A stretch of 64,000 nt of DNA from the NCBI GenBank assembly GCA_051251645.1, contig JBPOEY010000001.1, positions 620,001 through 684,000 of the forward strand, written 5' to 3'. This stretch comes from Litorimonas sp051251645. Its GTDB lineage: Bacteria; Pseudomonadota; Alphaproteobacteria; Caulobacterales; Maricaulaceae. Shown piece by piece: positions 36,221-45,078 of the stretch; the first letter of the stretch is position 1; each line of letters starts with the position of its first letter. The notes under the pieces are model-generated. The model saw only the letters and a program-made list of their open reading frames with translations, ran no database searches and had not been told where the DNA came from. A program made the translations under genes and the position numbers.

Positions 36221-37237
36221 ATGGATATCGCCAATCGGGATATGTTCCCCAGTGACGCCACGCAGGCGCGATTTGCGGATATTGGGCCCTTGCTTGAAAA
36301 TACGCTACTCGATGAAGCTTTCCACCGCCACGAAGCGAAGGCGGTTCGCGCCAAACGGATTTATCATCGGGTCGGGCGATTTGCGATCCTACTGATCGCG
36401 ATTAGCGCCATTTATACGATTGCGGATGCGCTTGTTTTAGAGGCGACCCGGTGGACGACGACCCTCACGCTCTGCGCGGCGGTGTTTGCGATCCTTGGGA
36501 TTGTTATGCAGGCCACGATCATTGTGACGCGACAAAAGGAAATTTGGCTACTCAACCGGTTTGCGTGTGAACGAATCCGGAGTCTGAAATTTCAGAGCTT
36601 CCATCTGGGCGATAACGCCAGCGACACAGCGGGGCTTCAATTGATTGTGACTGATTTCACCTCACGGCATTTGTCGCGCTTGGATAATGATCTGAATGCC
36701 GGGATGGCGGTGTTGGAACGGTTCAGTCCCGATAAAGCGCTGGATACGCCGGATCATGAGAAGTTAGAAAACGCGGATCCGAAAATTGCGACCCAAGCAC
36801 GCGAAGCATTTGAAGAGTTGCGCGTGCGCTATCAGATCAACTTTGCCAGTAGCGAGGTCGCGCATCTCCGCGGGAAAATGCGTAGCGTCACGTCCATCCA
36901 AGACGTGATGTATTTCTCGGCTGTGGGGTTGGCTTTTTTATCGTTGGGGATCAAAATTTTCGACCCAGCGCATAACTTGCCGACGAACTGGATCGATTTT
37001 GCCGCGATTACGCTGTTTATATCCGGCGCGACAAAGGCGATCACGGATAATGCGCTGCTGCAAGAACAGTCTCAAGGGCGATACGAGACTTATCTTGGCG
37101 CCCTCGAACACGCGATGATGGTGGCTAAGGGGCGGCGCGCGTCATTGGATGAGCTCGTGGATGCGATCGAGCGGGTTTGCCTCGTCGAATTGGACCTATT
37201 CTGTCAGGACGCGTTGCGGGTCAGCTATCGTTTTTAA
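36221..37237 (+). CDS. Four-TM SLATT-like membrane protein
   Basis: 338 residues with hydrophobic pairs at about 52-73/80-102 and 228-246/258-275. After the first pair comes EIWLLNRFACERIRSLKF, close to the W..R..AE.IR..F motif of SLATT/DUF4231 proteins; the second half has a similar pair plus a helical tail (GRYETYLGALEHAMM). SLATT domains are predicted pore-forming effectors in nucleotide-second-messenger defence systems. No SMODS, SLOG or other sensor gene is adjacent, so the assignment rests on topology and one motif. It is divergent from the protease gene (130 bp) and converges with the hydrolase. Confidence 0.6.
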   Translation: MDIANRDMFPSDATQARFADIGPLLENTLLDEAFHRHEAKAVRAKRIYHRVGRFAILLIAISAIYTIADALVLEATRWTTTLTLCAAVFAILGIVMQATIIVTRQKEIWLLNRFACERIRSLKFQSFHLGDNASDTAGLQLIVTDFTSRHLSRLDNDLNAGMAVLERFSPDKALDTPDHEKLENADPKIATQAREAFEELRVRYQINFASSEVAHLRGKMRSVTSIQDVMYFSAVGLAFLSLGIKIFDPAHNLPTNWIDFAAITLFISGATKAITDNALLQEQSQGRYETYLGALEHAMMVAKGRRASLDELVDAIERVCLVELDLFCQDALRVSYRF

Positions 37238-37246
37238 AGGCAGATC

Positions 37247-38017
37247 CTATTTTCGATAAAGAAAGCGTTTTACGCCCTCGGCTTTAAAGGGTGCCCAGTC
37301 GCCCTCTGTTTGGGCAAGACGGTCAGCCAGGATACTCATCACCAACGGATTGACGCCGAGACCCGTATGGCTCGCGGGGACGCGGATGTTTTCAGTTTGA
37401 CCGCCGGGCGCTTGGATGGATCCACGCCACGCGACGATCCCGTCCGTTTTAGAATAAACTGACGTTGTTGGGACGGGCGGCGCGACGGATAGGGTTGATA
37501 GGCGCTGTCGCATTTCTTTCGAGGGTGCACCGTTCATATATTCATACAAACGACGGGCGCTTGTTTGATCCATGTCGCCCGAAATTGGACTGCCGAGTGT
37601 AATGACACTGCGGACCGCGTCAGGATTATGTTTTGCCATTTCGCGCGCGAATACGCCGCCTAGGCTCCAACCGATGAGCGTGACTTTCTTACCTTCACGT
37701 TCGTAGACAGTCTTAAGCAGGTCACGCATTTCGCCTTCACGTTGGTCATTGAACTTGAGATTGCGTCCGAGCCCCCAACCGTAGGTCGAATAACCGAGAT
37801 CGTTTAGTAGGCGGCGCATCGGCTGGGTTGACCGATCGCTCGCGACAAAGCCGGGCAGAGCAATCACCGGATGGCCGTCGCCTTTGGGCAATCGCTTCAT
37901 CAACAGGCGAAGTGCATAGAAGGAGTTCAGCTCAAATAAGCTGCGTCCTTCCGTGAGAGTCCAGAGGAGGGACGGTGCTTTGCGTGCCATGGTTCTGCTC
38001 ATATCGTCTTTCGTCAT
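37247..38017 (-). CDS. Alpha/beta hydrolase (lipase/esterase-like)
   Basis: 256 residues. PVIALPGFVASDRST is the oxyanion region and GWSLGG holds the nucleophile S118; VYSKTDGIVAW supplies an acid residue and ASHTGLGVNP the histidine, completing a triad. No signal peptide. It is 77 bp downstream of the WS/DGAT gene on the same strand. Hydrolases of this type often sit beside wax ester/triacylglycerol synthases, so a role in storage-lipid turnover is plausible, but the substrate is not shown. Confidence 0.82.
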   Translation of the reverse strand: MTKDDMSRTMARKAPSLLWTLTEGRSLFELNSFYALRLLMKRLPKGDGHPVIALPGFVASDRSTQPMRRLLNDLGYSTYGWGLGRNLKFNDQREGEMRDLLKTVYEREGKKVTLIGWSLGGVFAREMAKHNPDAVRSVITLGSPISGDMDQTSARRLYEYMNGAPSKEMRQRLSTLSVAPPVPTTSVYSKTDGIVAWRGSIQAPGGQTENIRVPASHTGLGVNPLVMSILADRLAQTEGDWAPFKAEGVKRFLYRK

Positions 38018-38094
38018 TATCGTCGGGTGGCCCGCATTGGGCGCGCCCTATGTCGTCTTAAGCGAGTGTTAGTTAATGAATTTCAGTGCAACGG

Positions 38095-39669
38095 CTAACC
38101 GGAATTACTATTGGCCGCTTTCTTCTCCGCAGTCTTAGTTCTGATTGTCTTGGTTGGTGCCTTGGTGGACTTTTTGACAGGCTTTTTCTCAGCGACTTTC
38201 TTCGCCCCTGTGTCCGTCCCCTTATCCGCTTTGGAGTTCGCGGCAGTTTCCAGTGCGACAGCCGCGGCCAAATGCATATCGAAACTCTTTTGGATGCATT
38301 CTGAATAGAAGTCTGGGTCCGGAATAGCGCTGCGACAGGCCGTGAAATTCACAGTGACTTCACCGACATAGCTATGGATCACATGGCCGAGTTTCACCCC
38401 GTCAACGAGGCATAACATGCCGTGTAGTCCGACCAATTTCGCCCCCGCCGAATAGATCGGCACGGGCGGTCCCGGCACATTGGTCACGACCGTATTGATG
38501 ACGGGCTTGATATGATCCGCCAATTTCAGTCTCGAATAGAGCGCGGCGCCGATATTCATTACAGGCGCGGGCGCAAGTTTGGACATTTCTGCCATTTGCC
38601 GTGCGCCGAGGGCTGTTGTGAAGGCTTTTGCTTTGACGGTTTCTTCGGTCACATATCGCATGCGTTCCTGCGCAGACGGAATATGTGAGCCCAGCGGTAC
38701 GAACATCGCAGCGACTTGGTTGCCGGCGGTGTTCTTTTCATTATCGGCGCGGACAGAGATCGGGGCCATCGTCGTGACCGACGTGTCGGGGAGTTCCCCG
38801 TAATGATCAAGATAAAGACGCATGGAGCCGCCCACAACCGACAGCATGACGTCGTTTAGGGTCGAGCCTTTGGCAAGCGCGCGGATGCGTTTCACCTCTT
38901 TCATGTCAAATGTGCGGGCATCGAACATGCGGTGCGGAGACACGACGCCGTTAAAGCGTGTTTTGGGCGCTTTCATAAGCGCACTGAAATCGAAATCGCG
39001 TTGGATGAGGCCTTTAGCGGCGCGAACCATGCCGGGTGCGGCGTGGCGCATCGCCATCGCTTGGCGGACCGGGTTGAGCATGCTGCGCGCATAGCCGCGC
39101 GCAAACATCCCAATTTGGCTCGGGTCAGGTTCTGGCCGCCATGTGTCGCGCGGGAGGACTTCAGTGTCGTCATTGTTCAGTGTGTGGAGAACATTCATCA
39201 TGTCCACACCCGAGACGCCGTCAATGGCGGCGTGGTGGACCTTGGTCAGCATGGCGTAAGAGCCTTTGGGAACGCCGGGGATATTATCGAGTCCTTCAAT
39301 GACCGTGAATTCCCAAGGCGGTCGGCTCAGATCGAGCGGGCGGGCAAAGATGCGGGCGGCTTGAATGCAAAGCTGTCGCCAATCACCGGGTTTGGGCAGA
39401 GCAATGTGCCGACAGTGATATTCAATATCGAAATCACTGTCTTGAACCCAATAGGGATAGTCGATGCCAAACGGGACTTTGACCATCTTTTGACGCATTG
39501 TGTCCGCCATATGCAGGCGGGATTCGATGAAGGAAAGAATGTCTTTGAAGCGCACAAAGCCACCTTTTGCCGTGCTGGGGTCATAGATCAGCAATGAGCC
39601 GATGTGAACGGGTGCGGCTTGGCGCTCCATCGACACGAAGACGGAGTCGAGACCCTGCATCTGTTTCAT
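38095..39669 (-). CDS. WS/DGAT-family acyltransferase with Lys-rich tail
   Basis: 524 residues. The wax ester synthase/diacylglycerol acyltransferase signature HHAAIDG is at 145-151; the N-terminus LDSVFVSMERQAAPVHIG and the late VTNVPGPPVPIYSAGAKL and HSYVGEVTVNF also fit the family. It esterifies fatty acyl-CoA with fatty alcohol or diacylglycerol at the membrane or lipid-body surface. The last ~45 residues are an Ala/Lys/Thr-rich, histone-like extension (KKVAEKKPVKKSTKAPTK), not part of the enzyme core. Confidence 0.9.
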   Translation of the reverse strand: MKQMQGLDSVFVSMERQAAPVHIGSLLIYDPSTAKGGFVRFKDILSFIESRLHMADTMRQKMVKVPFGIDYPYWVQDSDFDIEYHCRHIALPKPGDWRQLCIQAARIFARPLDLSRPPWEFTVIEGLDNIPGVPKGSYAMLTKVHHAAIDGVSGVDMMNVLHTLNNDDTEVLPRDTWRPEPDPSQIGMFARGYARSMLNPVRQAMAMRHAAPGMVRAAKGLIQRDFDFSALMKAPKTRFNGVVSPHRMFDARTFDMKEVKRIRALAKGSTLNDVMLSVVGGSMRLYLDHYGELPDTSVTTMAPISVRADNEKNTAGNQVAAMFVPLGSHIPSAQERMRYVTEETVKAKAFTTALGARQMAEMSKLAPAPVMNIGAALYSRLKLADHIKPVINTVVTNVPGPPVPIYSAGAKLVGLHGMLCLVDGVKLGHVIHSYVGEVTVNFTACRSAIPDPDFYSECIQKSFDMHLAAAVALETAANSKADKGTDTGAKKVAEKKPVKKSTKAPTKTIRTKTAEKKAANSNSG

Positions 39670-39775
39670 TCTATTCCCCTTAATTTTTCTTGAGCCTACA
39701 CGAGAATATTAGAGGAGTCATACTAATCGCGATGCTGCGCGCGGGCAGGGGGTTCGCTGTTGATTTTACGGCTCT

Positions 39776-40261
39776 TTATCGAGGAAAGCTCTGAATAATC
39801 TGATCCAACCTCTGTAAGAGTGTGTCACGTTCAGCATCCGCAAGGATTGTTTCCCCGGTCGCCCCGGTCCGGTCGAGCTCCATGACGATGTGTGTAAAGG
39901 TCTCTCGTCCGCCCGCCGTCATGTAAAGGTGAGACACGCGACCATCTTGGTCGGACGCTTGCCGGATGAGATAGCCCTGGGTGACAAGACTGGCGACAGC
40001 GCGCGAGACAATGCCCTTATCCATAGGCGTCATGTCAACGACTTGGCTTGCGGTTCGACCCTCTTGGTCGCCAATCGCGGCGAGCACGCGCCACTGGCTC
40101 AAATTGATGCCGCCTACATTCGCGGCAATTTGGGAGACGCGGCGTGCGATCAGGTCAGCGATCACGGTGACCTTATAGGCCACGCTCTCATCCAGCGGGA
40201 GGCTATGCAAAATCTCTGCTGCTTCAGGAGCGGATTTCATAGGACTATTCGGAATATTCAT
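39776..40261 (-). CDS. MarR-family regulator, divergent to hpd
   Basis: 161 residues with a winged helix: INLSQWRVLAAIGDQEGRTA, SQVVDMTPMDKGIVSRAVAS and the wing LIRQASDQDGRVSHLYMTAGG. It is transcribed away from the tyrosine-degradation operon, with inverted repeats in the 84-bp gap. MarR-type regulators next to homogentisate genes (HmgR-like) sense pathway intermediates; that role is inferred from position. Confidence 0.88.
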   Translation of the reverse strand: MNIPNSPMKSAPEAAEILHSLPLDESVAYKVTVIADLIARRVSQIAANVGGINLSQWRVLAAIGDQEGRTASQVVDMTPMDKGIVSRAVASLVTQGYLIRQASDQDGRVSHLYMTAGGRETFTHIVMELDRTGATGETILADAERDTLLQRLDQIIQSFPR

Positions 40262-40281
40262 GAGCCCGTCCCCGAGTTAAA

Positions 40282-40311
40282 AGTTGCAATCACAACTGAT
40301 TGTCTATACAA
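40282..40311. promoter_or_regulatory. Candidate MarR operator between the regulator and hpd
   Basis: Two dyads lie in the divergent gap: AGTTGCAATCACAACT (40282-40297, AGTTG arms six apart) and TTGTCTATACAA (40300-40311, TTGT/ACAA arms). Both have the size of MarR half-site pairs and lie 35-60 bp before the hpd start. Confidence 0.5.
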
Positions 40312-40345
40312 CTATTCTAAATGCTGCAACCCAGATAGCGAGTGA

Positions 40346-41485
40346 ATGACGATGGCTGATCTTTTCGAGAACCCCGCAGGCCTTGACGGCTTTGAATTTA
40401 TTGAATTTTCGTCACCCGAAAAGGGAGTTTTGGAACCTGTTTTTGAAACGATGGGCTTCAAACATGTTGCGACTCACCGCTCAAAGGACGTTCATTTGTG
40501 GCGTCAAGGCGGCATCAATCTGATTACAAATTACGAGCCCAAGTCGGCGGCCTATTACTTCGCGCGCGAACATGGGCCCTCAGCCTGTGGTATGGGCTTT
40601 CGCGTAAGGGATGCAAAAGCGGCTTACACCCATCTGCTAGAGCAGGGCGCAGAGCCTGTAGACACGAAGACAGGGGCTATGGAGCTGCGCATTCCGGGTA
40701 TTCGCGGGATCGGTAATTCCATCATTTATCTTATCGACCGTTACTCTGATGAGGGCGAAGACGGCCTGTCGATCTATGATATTGATTTTGACTTCTTGCC
40801 CGGCGTGGAGAAATTCCCAGAAGGGTGTGGCTTTAAGCTGATCGATCATCTGACGCATAATGTTTATGGCGGTCGCATGGCCTATTGGGCTGATTTCTAT
40901 GAGAAGCTCTTCAACTTCCGTGAAATCCGCTATTTCGACATCAAGGGCGAATATACGGGGCTAACCTCCAAGGCGCTCACGGCCCCAGACGGAAAAATCC
41001 GTATTCCGCTCAATGAAGAAGGCGAAGGCGGCAAGGGTCAGATCGAAGAGTTCTTGCGCGAGTATAATGGCGAAGGCATTCAGCATATCGCCCTTATTTG
41101 TGATGATATCATCGCGTGCTGGGATCGTCTGAAAAAGCAAGGCGTCCCGTTTATGACGGCCCCACCGGAAACATATTACGCGATGCTTGCAGAGCGTTTG
41201 CCGGGCCACGGCCGGTCTGTTGAAGACCTACAGTCTCGCGGCATTTTGCTCGACGGCACGACTGAAGATGGCACGCCGCGCTTACTGTTGCAGATTTTTG
41301 CTGAACCGCGCGTGGGCCCGGTCTTCTTTGAATTTATCCAGCGCGTCGGCGATTATGCGGATGGATTTGGTGAGGGGAACTTCAAGGCGCTGTTCGAATC
41401 GATTGAGCGTGACCAGATTGAACGCGGCGCGCTCGACGTTAAAGGCATCTCCGTCGTTCCAGAAGTGAAACCGGAGCCAGCATAA
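40346..41485 (+). CDS. hpd: 4-Hydroxyphenylpyruvate dioxygenase
   Basis: Non-heme iron enzyme turning 4-hydroxyphenylpyruvate into homogentisate in tyrosine breakdown. 379 residues with two vicinal-oxygen-chelate domains; iron ligands are visible as H168 (LIDHLTHNV), H247 (IQHIALICDD) and E329 (VFFEFIQRVGDY). The C-terminal GHGRSVEDLQSRGILLDG is also typical. The ATG at 40352 is a possible alternative. It heads the aromatic operon, and its stop overlaps the next ATG (TAATG). Confidence 0.96.
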   Translation: MTMADLFENPAGLDGFEFIEFSSPEKGVLEPVFETMGFKHVATHRSKDVHLWRQGGINLITNYEPKSAAYYFAREHGPSACGMGFRVRDAKAAYTHLLEQGAEPVDTKTGAMELRIPGIRGIGNSIIYLIDRYSDEGEDGLSIYDIDFDFLPGVEKFPEGCGFKLIDHLTHNVYGGRMAYWADFYEKLFNFREIRYFDIKGEYTGLTSKALTAPDGKIRIPLNEEGEGGKGQIEEFLREYNGEGIQHIALICDDIIACWDRLKKQGVPFMTAPPETYYAMLAERLPGHGRSVEDLQSRGILLDGTTEDGTPRLLLQIFAEPRVGPVFFEFIQRVGDYADGFGEGNFKALFESIERDQIERGALDVKGISVVPEVKPEPA

Positions 41486-42069
41486 TGGCTGTTCCTAACT
41501 TAGGCGGCGTCCACCATGTCGCTTATCGCTGCCGCGACGCCAAAGAGACTGTGGAATTCTACGAGCGGGCGCTCGGTATGGAATTTACCAAGGCCTTTGC
41601 CGAAGATCATGTGCCCTCCACGGGTGCTTATGATCCCTACATGCATGTCTTTCTAGAAGCGGGGAACGGCAATGTTCTCGCCTTTTTTGAATTGCCTAAC
41701 CAAGCGGACATGGACCGGGATCGCAACACGCCAGAATGGGTGCAACACTTGGCCTTTAAGGTCGGCAGCGAAGACGAACTTCTGTCCGCGAAAGCGCATT
41801 TGGAAGCCATGGATATCGATGTGCTCGGCCCCACGCATCACGGCATCTTTAAGTCGATTTACTTCTTTGATCCGAACGGCCACCGCGTCGAACTGGCCGC
41901 CGATATCGGCACGGCGGAGCAATATGCGGAGCTCAAGCGCGTGTCGCGTCCGATGTTGGATGAATGGAGTGAGACCAAAAAAGCGCCGCGCCATGCCGCA
42001 TGGCTGCACGAGATTGCCAATGCCGCCAACGCCAAAAAAGGCGTTGCGCCAGAGGCTGATGCCCCGTGA
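41485..42069 (+). CDS. VOC-family (glyoxalase/extradiol dioxygenase-like) protein
   Basis: 194 residues, a paired VOC fold. GGVHHVAYRCRDAKETVEFY, WVQHLAFKV and FFDPNGHRVELAAD supply His, His and Glu positions expected for a metal site. It lies between hpd and maiA with overlaps on both sides (TAATG before, GTGA after), so it is certainly part of the tyrosine operon. The exact reaction is unknown: it may detoxify an intermediate, isomerise, or act as a dioxygenase. It is not the classic HmgA family. Confidence 0.85.
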   Translation: MAVPNLGGVHHVAYRCRDAKETVEFYERALGMEFTKAFAEDHVPSTGAYDPYMHVFLEAGNGNVLAFFELPNQADMDRDRNTPEWVQHLAFKVGSEDELLSAKAHLEAMDIDVLGPTHHGIFKSIYFFDPNGHRVELAADIGTAEQYAELKRVSRPMLDEWSETKKAPRHAAWLHEIANAANAKKGVAPEADAP

Positions 42070-42698
42070 AGTTTTACGGCTATTGGCGCTCCTCGACCAG
42101 CTACCGCATCCGGATTGCTTTAAACCTTAAAGGGGCGGAGCACGACTATGTGCCAGTGAACCTGAAAGAAGGCGAGCATAAGGGCGAGGCCTACAAGGCG
42201 ATTAATCCTCACGGGACAGTGCCTTTGCTCGACACAGGCGACACGACGCTGACGCAATCCATGGCTATTTTGGACTGGTTGGACGCGACCTACCCCGAGC
42301 CAGCTTTCTTGCCAGCGAAAGGGGAGGGTCTATGCCGAGATCTCTATTACGCTGTTGCGACGGAAATCCACGCGCCAAATAATCTTGCCGTGCTGAAATA
42401 TCTGCGCAGCGAGTTTAGTGCTGACCAAGCCGCGATCGAAGCGTGGTATGCGACTTGGATCGCGAAGACATTCGTGCCTGTCGAAGCCCGGCTTGCAGCG
42501 CATGACTGGGCGAGCGATGATCTGCCTTTTGGGGAACCCACCTTGTTTGAGATTGTTCTAATCCCGCAGGTCTATAATGCCCGCCGATGGAATACTGATT
42601 TATCAGCCTTTCCGCTGATCGAAAAAATTGACGCGCATTGCGCGACACTGGAGGCGTTCGACCGAGCGCGTCCTGAAAACCAAATAGACGCCACTTAA
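42066..42698 (+). CDS. maiA: Maleylacetoacetate isomerase (zeta-class GST)
   Basis: Glutathione-dependent cis-trans isomerase converting maleylacetoacetate to fumarylacetoacetate. 210 residues with the zeta-GST motif RSSTSYRIRIALNLKG (catalytic Ser and SSxxxR) and NPHGTVPLLDTGDTTLTQSM in the thioredoxin-fold half, then an all-helical half. GTG start overlapping the VOC stop by 4 nt. Operon context confirms the assignment over other GST classes. Confidence 0.92.
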   Translation: MKFYGYWRSSTSYRIRIALNLKGAEHDYVPVNLKEGEHKGEAYKAINPHGTVPLLDTGDTTLTQSMAILDWLDATYPEPAFLPAKGEGLCRDLYYAVATEIHAPNNLAVLKYLRSEFSADQAAIEAWYATWIAKTFVPVEARLAAHDWASDDLPFGEPTLFEIVLIPQVYNARRWNTDLSAFPLIEKIDAHCATLEAFDRARPENQIDAT

Positions 42699-42710
42699 GG
42701 AAACGCCCGT

Positions 42711-43721
42711 ATGAAACTCGCAACTCTCAAAGATGGCACCCGTGATGGCCGTCTCGTTATCGTCTCCAAAGACCTGTCTAAATATACGGATGCGTCAGAC
42801 ATTGCGCCGACGTTGCAAGCCGCGCTGGATGACTGGGCGACGATGGCACCACGGCTCAAGACACTGGCCGACGCTCTGGAGTCTGGTGACGCGCCGAACA
42901 CGCCGTTCGACCAAAGCACGGCTGAAAGCCCGCTACCGCGCGCCTATCAATGGGCAGATGGCTCGGCTTATATCAACCACGTTGAACTCGTACGCAAAGC
43001 GCGCGGCGCGGAAGTACCTGCCAGTTTTTACGACGACCCGTTGATGTATCAAGGCGTGTCCGGCCCGAACCTCGCGCCGCATGACCCGATCCCGTTTACC
43101 GACATGTCGTGGGGCTATGATATGGAAGGCGAAATCGCTGTGATCACCGATGATGTGCCTCTCGGTGTTAGCGAAGCTGACGCGCTCGGCCACATTAAAC
43201 TGATCCTATTATGTAACGACGTGAGCCTGCGCGGCCTGATCCCGGCAGAACTCAGCAAAGGCTTTGGGTTTGTGCAATCCAAGCCCCCATGTGCGTTCAG
43301 CCCGGTTGCGGTGACGCCCGACGAACTCGGCGACCATTGGAAAGACGGCCTCGTCCACCACGCACTGAACATCGACTATAACGGCAAGCCATTCGGTCGT
43401 CCGCTCGCGCATGAAGATGCGACCTTCTCACTCGCTCGCCTCGTCAGCCACGCCGCGAAGACGCGTCCGCTGATCACGGGCACAATTGTCGGTTCCGGCA
43501 CGGTCTCGAATAAGGGCGCGGATGGCGGACCCGGCAAACCAGTCTCCGAAGGCGGTCTCGGCTATAGCTGTATCGCGGAAATCCGCATGATTGAGAAAAT
43601 TGCGACGGGCGAATTTATTACGCCCTTTATGAGCCCCGGCGACACGGTTAAAATTGAGATGCTTGATGAGGATGGTCAGTCCATCTTTGGCTCGATTGAG
43701 AATGAAGTGAAAGCGGTCTGA
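42711..43721 (+). CDS. fahA: Fumarylacetoacetate hydrolase
   Basis: Cleaves fumarylacetoacetate to fumarate and acetoacetate. 336 residues; WGYDMEGEIAVITDDV is the metal-binding core and SVSGPN-like YQGVSGPNLAPHDPI, LLCNDVSLRGLIPAELSKGF and IGTGTVSN-like GTIVGSGTVSNKG follow the FAH fold. AAGGAAACG precedes the ATG. It sits between maiA and scoA, and its stop overlaps scoA by one base (TGATG). Confidence 0.94.
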   Translation: MKLATLKDGTRDGRLVIVSKDLSKYTDASDIAPTLQAALDDWATMAPRLKTLADALESGDAPNTPFDQSTAESPLPRAYQWADGSAYINHVELVRKARGAEVPASFYDDPLMYQGVSGPNLAPHDPIPFTDMSWGYDMEGEIAVITDDVPLGVSEADALGHIKLILLCNDVSLRGLIPAELSKGFGFVQSKPPCAFSPVAVTPDELGDHWKDGLVHHALNIDYNGKPFGRPLAHEDATFSLARLVSHAAKTRPLITGTIVGSGTVSNKGADGGPGKPVSEGGLGYSCIAEIRMIEKIATGEFITPFMSPGDTVKIEMLDEDGQSIFGSIENEVKAV

Positions 43722-44422
43722 TGAAGAACAAAGTTTACGCGTCTGCCGAAGCGGCGATCGAGGGCGTACTGTTTGACGGTATGACTATCGCGGCGGGTGG
43801 ATTTGGTCTCTGCGGCATTCCAGAACTCGCGATTGCGGCGATCCGCGATGCGGGCACAAAAGACCTGATCGTCTATTCCAATAATGCGGGCGTCGATGAT
43901 TTTGGTCTCGGCCAATTGTTGCAAACAAAACAGACGAACAAAATGGGCTCGTCCTATGTCGGCGAAAACGCCGAATTTATGCGGCAATATCTCTCTGGCG
44001 AACTCGAGCTCGAATTTATTCCCCAAGGCACACTCGCGGAACGGATGCGCGCGGGCGGCGCAGGCATTCCGGGCTTCTATACGAAAACAGGTGTCGGCAC
44101 GGTTATCGCTGAGGATAAAGAAGAAAAGATGTTTGACGGTGAGGCCTATATTTTGGAGCGCGGTATCGTCGCCGATCTTGCCATCGTCAAAGCATGGAAA
44201 GCTGACACGACGGGCAATGCAATTTTCCGTAAAACCGCGCGTAACTTCAATCTACCCGCCGCGACCTGCGGCAAGATTTGTATCATGGAAGTCGAAGAAA
44301 TCGTCCAACCCGGCGAGCTTGACGCTGACGCGATCCATCTGCCGGGCATCTATGTCCACCGCCTGATCCAAGGGGATCATGAAAAGCGGATTGAGCAACG
44401 CACGGTACGGGAGAAGAACTAG
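43721..44422 (+). CDS. scoA: Succinyl-CoA:acetoacetate CoA-transferase subunit A
   Basis: Alpha subunit of the 3-oxoacid CoA-transferase that activates acetoacetate with succinyl-CoA. 233 residues with KVYASAEAAIEGVLFDGMTI, AAGGFGLCGIPE, GSSYVGENAEF, FIPQGTLAERMRAGGAGIPG and FYTKTGVGT, all diagnostic for subunit A. It follows fahA directly and supplies the last step of tyrosine degradation, to acetoacetyl-CoA. Confidence 0.95.
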   Translation: MKNKVYASAEAAIEGVLFDGMTIAAGGFGLCGIPELAIAAIRDAGTKDLIVYSNNAGVDDFGLGQLLQTKQTNKMGSSYVGENAEFMRQYLSGELELEFIPQGTLAERMRAGGAGIPGFYTKTGVGTVIAEDKEEKMFDGEAYILERGIVADLAIVKAWKADTTGNAIFRKTARNFNLPAATCGKICIMEVEEIVQPGELDADAIHLPGIYVHRLIQGDHEKRIEQRTVREKN

Positions 44423-45051
44423 TGGCTTGGGATAGAAACCAAATGGCTCAGCGCGCCGCGCTGGAGCTGGAGCACGGCACTTACGTCAATCTCGGCATCG
44501 GCATTCCCACGTTGGTCGCGAACCATATTCCTGAGGGCGTCAGTGTTACCTTGCAGAGTGAAAACGGTATGCTTGGCATGGGACCGTTTCCGATGGCGGG
44601 CGACGAGGATGCGGACCTGATTAATGCGGGTAAGCAGACGATAACGGAACTGCCTCACACAGCCTTCTTCGACAGCGCGACGAGTTTCGCGATGATCCGC
44701 GGCGGCAAAATTGCAATGGCAATTTTGGGCGCGATGGAAGTGGCTGAAAATGGCGACCTCGCCAATTGGATGATCCCTGGCAAGCTCGTTAAAGGCATGG
44801 GCGGCGCAATGGATTTGGTCGCCGGCGTTGGCCGCGTGGTCGTCATTACGGATCACACGAATAAGCGCGGCGAAGCCAAGTTGCTGAAGTCTTGCACACT
44901 GCCTCTGACAGGTAAAAAATGCGTCGACCGGATTATCACTGACCTCGGAGTATTTGATGTCACGGACGGCGGACTGAAACTCGTCGAACTCGCCCCGGAT
45001 GTGAGTTGGGATGAGGTGGTCGAAAAGACAAAGGCAACTCTCATTCGCTAA
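44422..45051 (+). CDS. scoB: Succinyl-CoA:acetoacetate CoA-transferase subunit B
   Basis: Beta subunit, 209 residues, with LGIGIPTLVANHIPEGVSV and the catalytic glutamate in QSENGMLGMGPFP that forms the CoA thioester. GAMDLVAGVGRVVVITDH is also typical. The GTG start shares one base with the scoA stop. It pairs with scoA to form the enzyme. Confidence 0.95.
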   Translation: MAWDRNQMAQRAALELEHGTYVNLGIGIPTLVANHIPEGVSVTLQSENGMLGMGPFPMAGDEDADLINAGKQTITELPHTAFFDSATSFAMIRGGKIAMAILGAMEVAENGDLANWMIPGKLVKGMGGAMDLVAGVGRVVVITDHTNKRGEAKLLKSCTLPLTGKKCVDRIITDLGVFDVTDGGLKLVELAPDVSWDEVVEKTKATLIR

Positions 45052-45078
45052 ACGCGGTAGGACTGTTAGAGAGGCGCT

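Noticed and set aside
38932..39597. 221-codon open frame on the + strand
   Set aside because: It is antisense to the WS/DGAT gene, whose HHAAIDG motif and full-length homology-like layout are clear; the frame has no ribosome site or recognisable domain.
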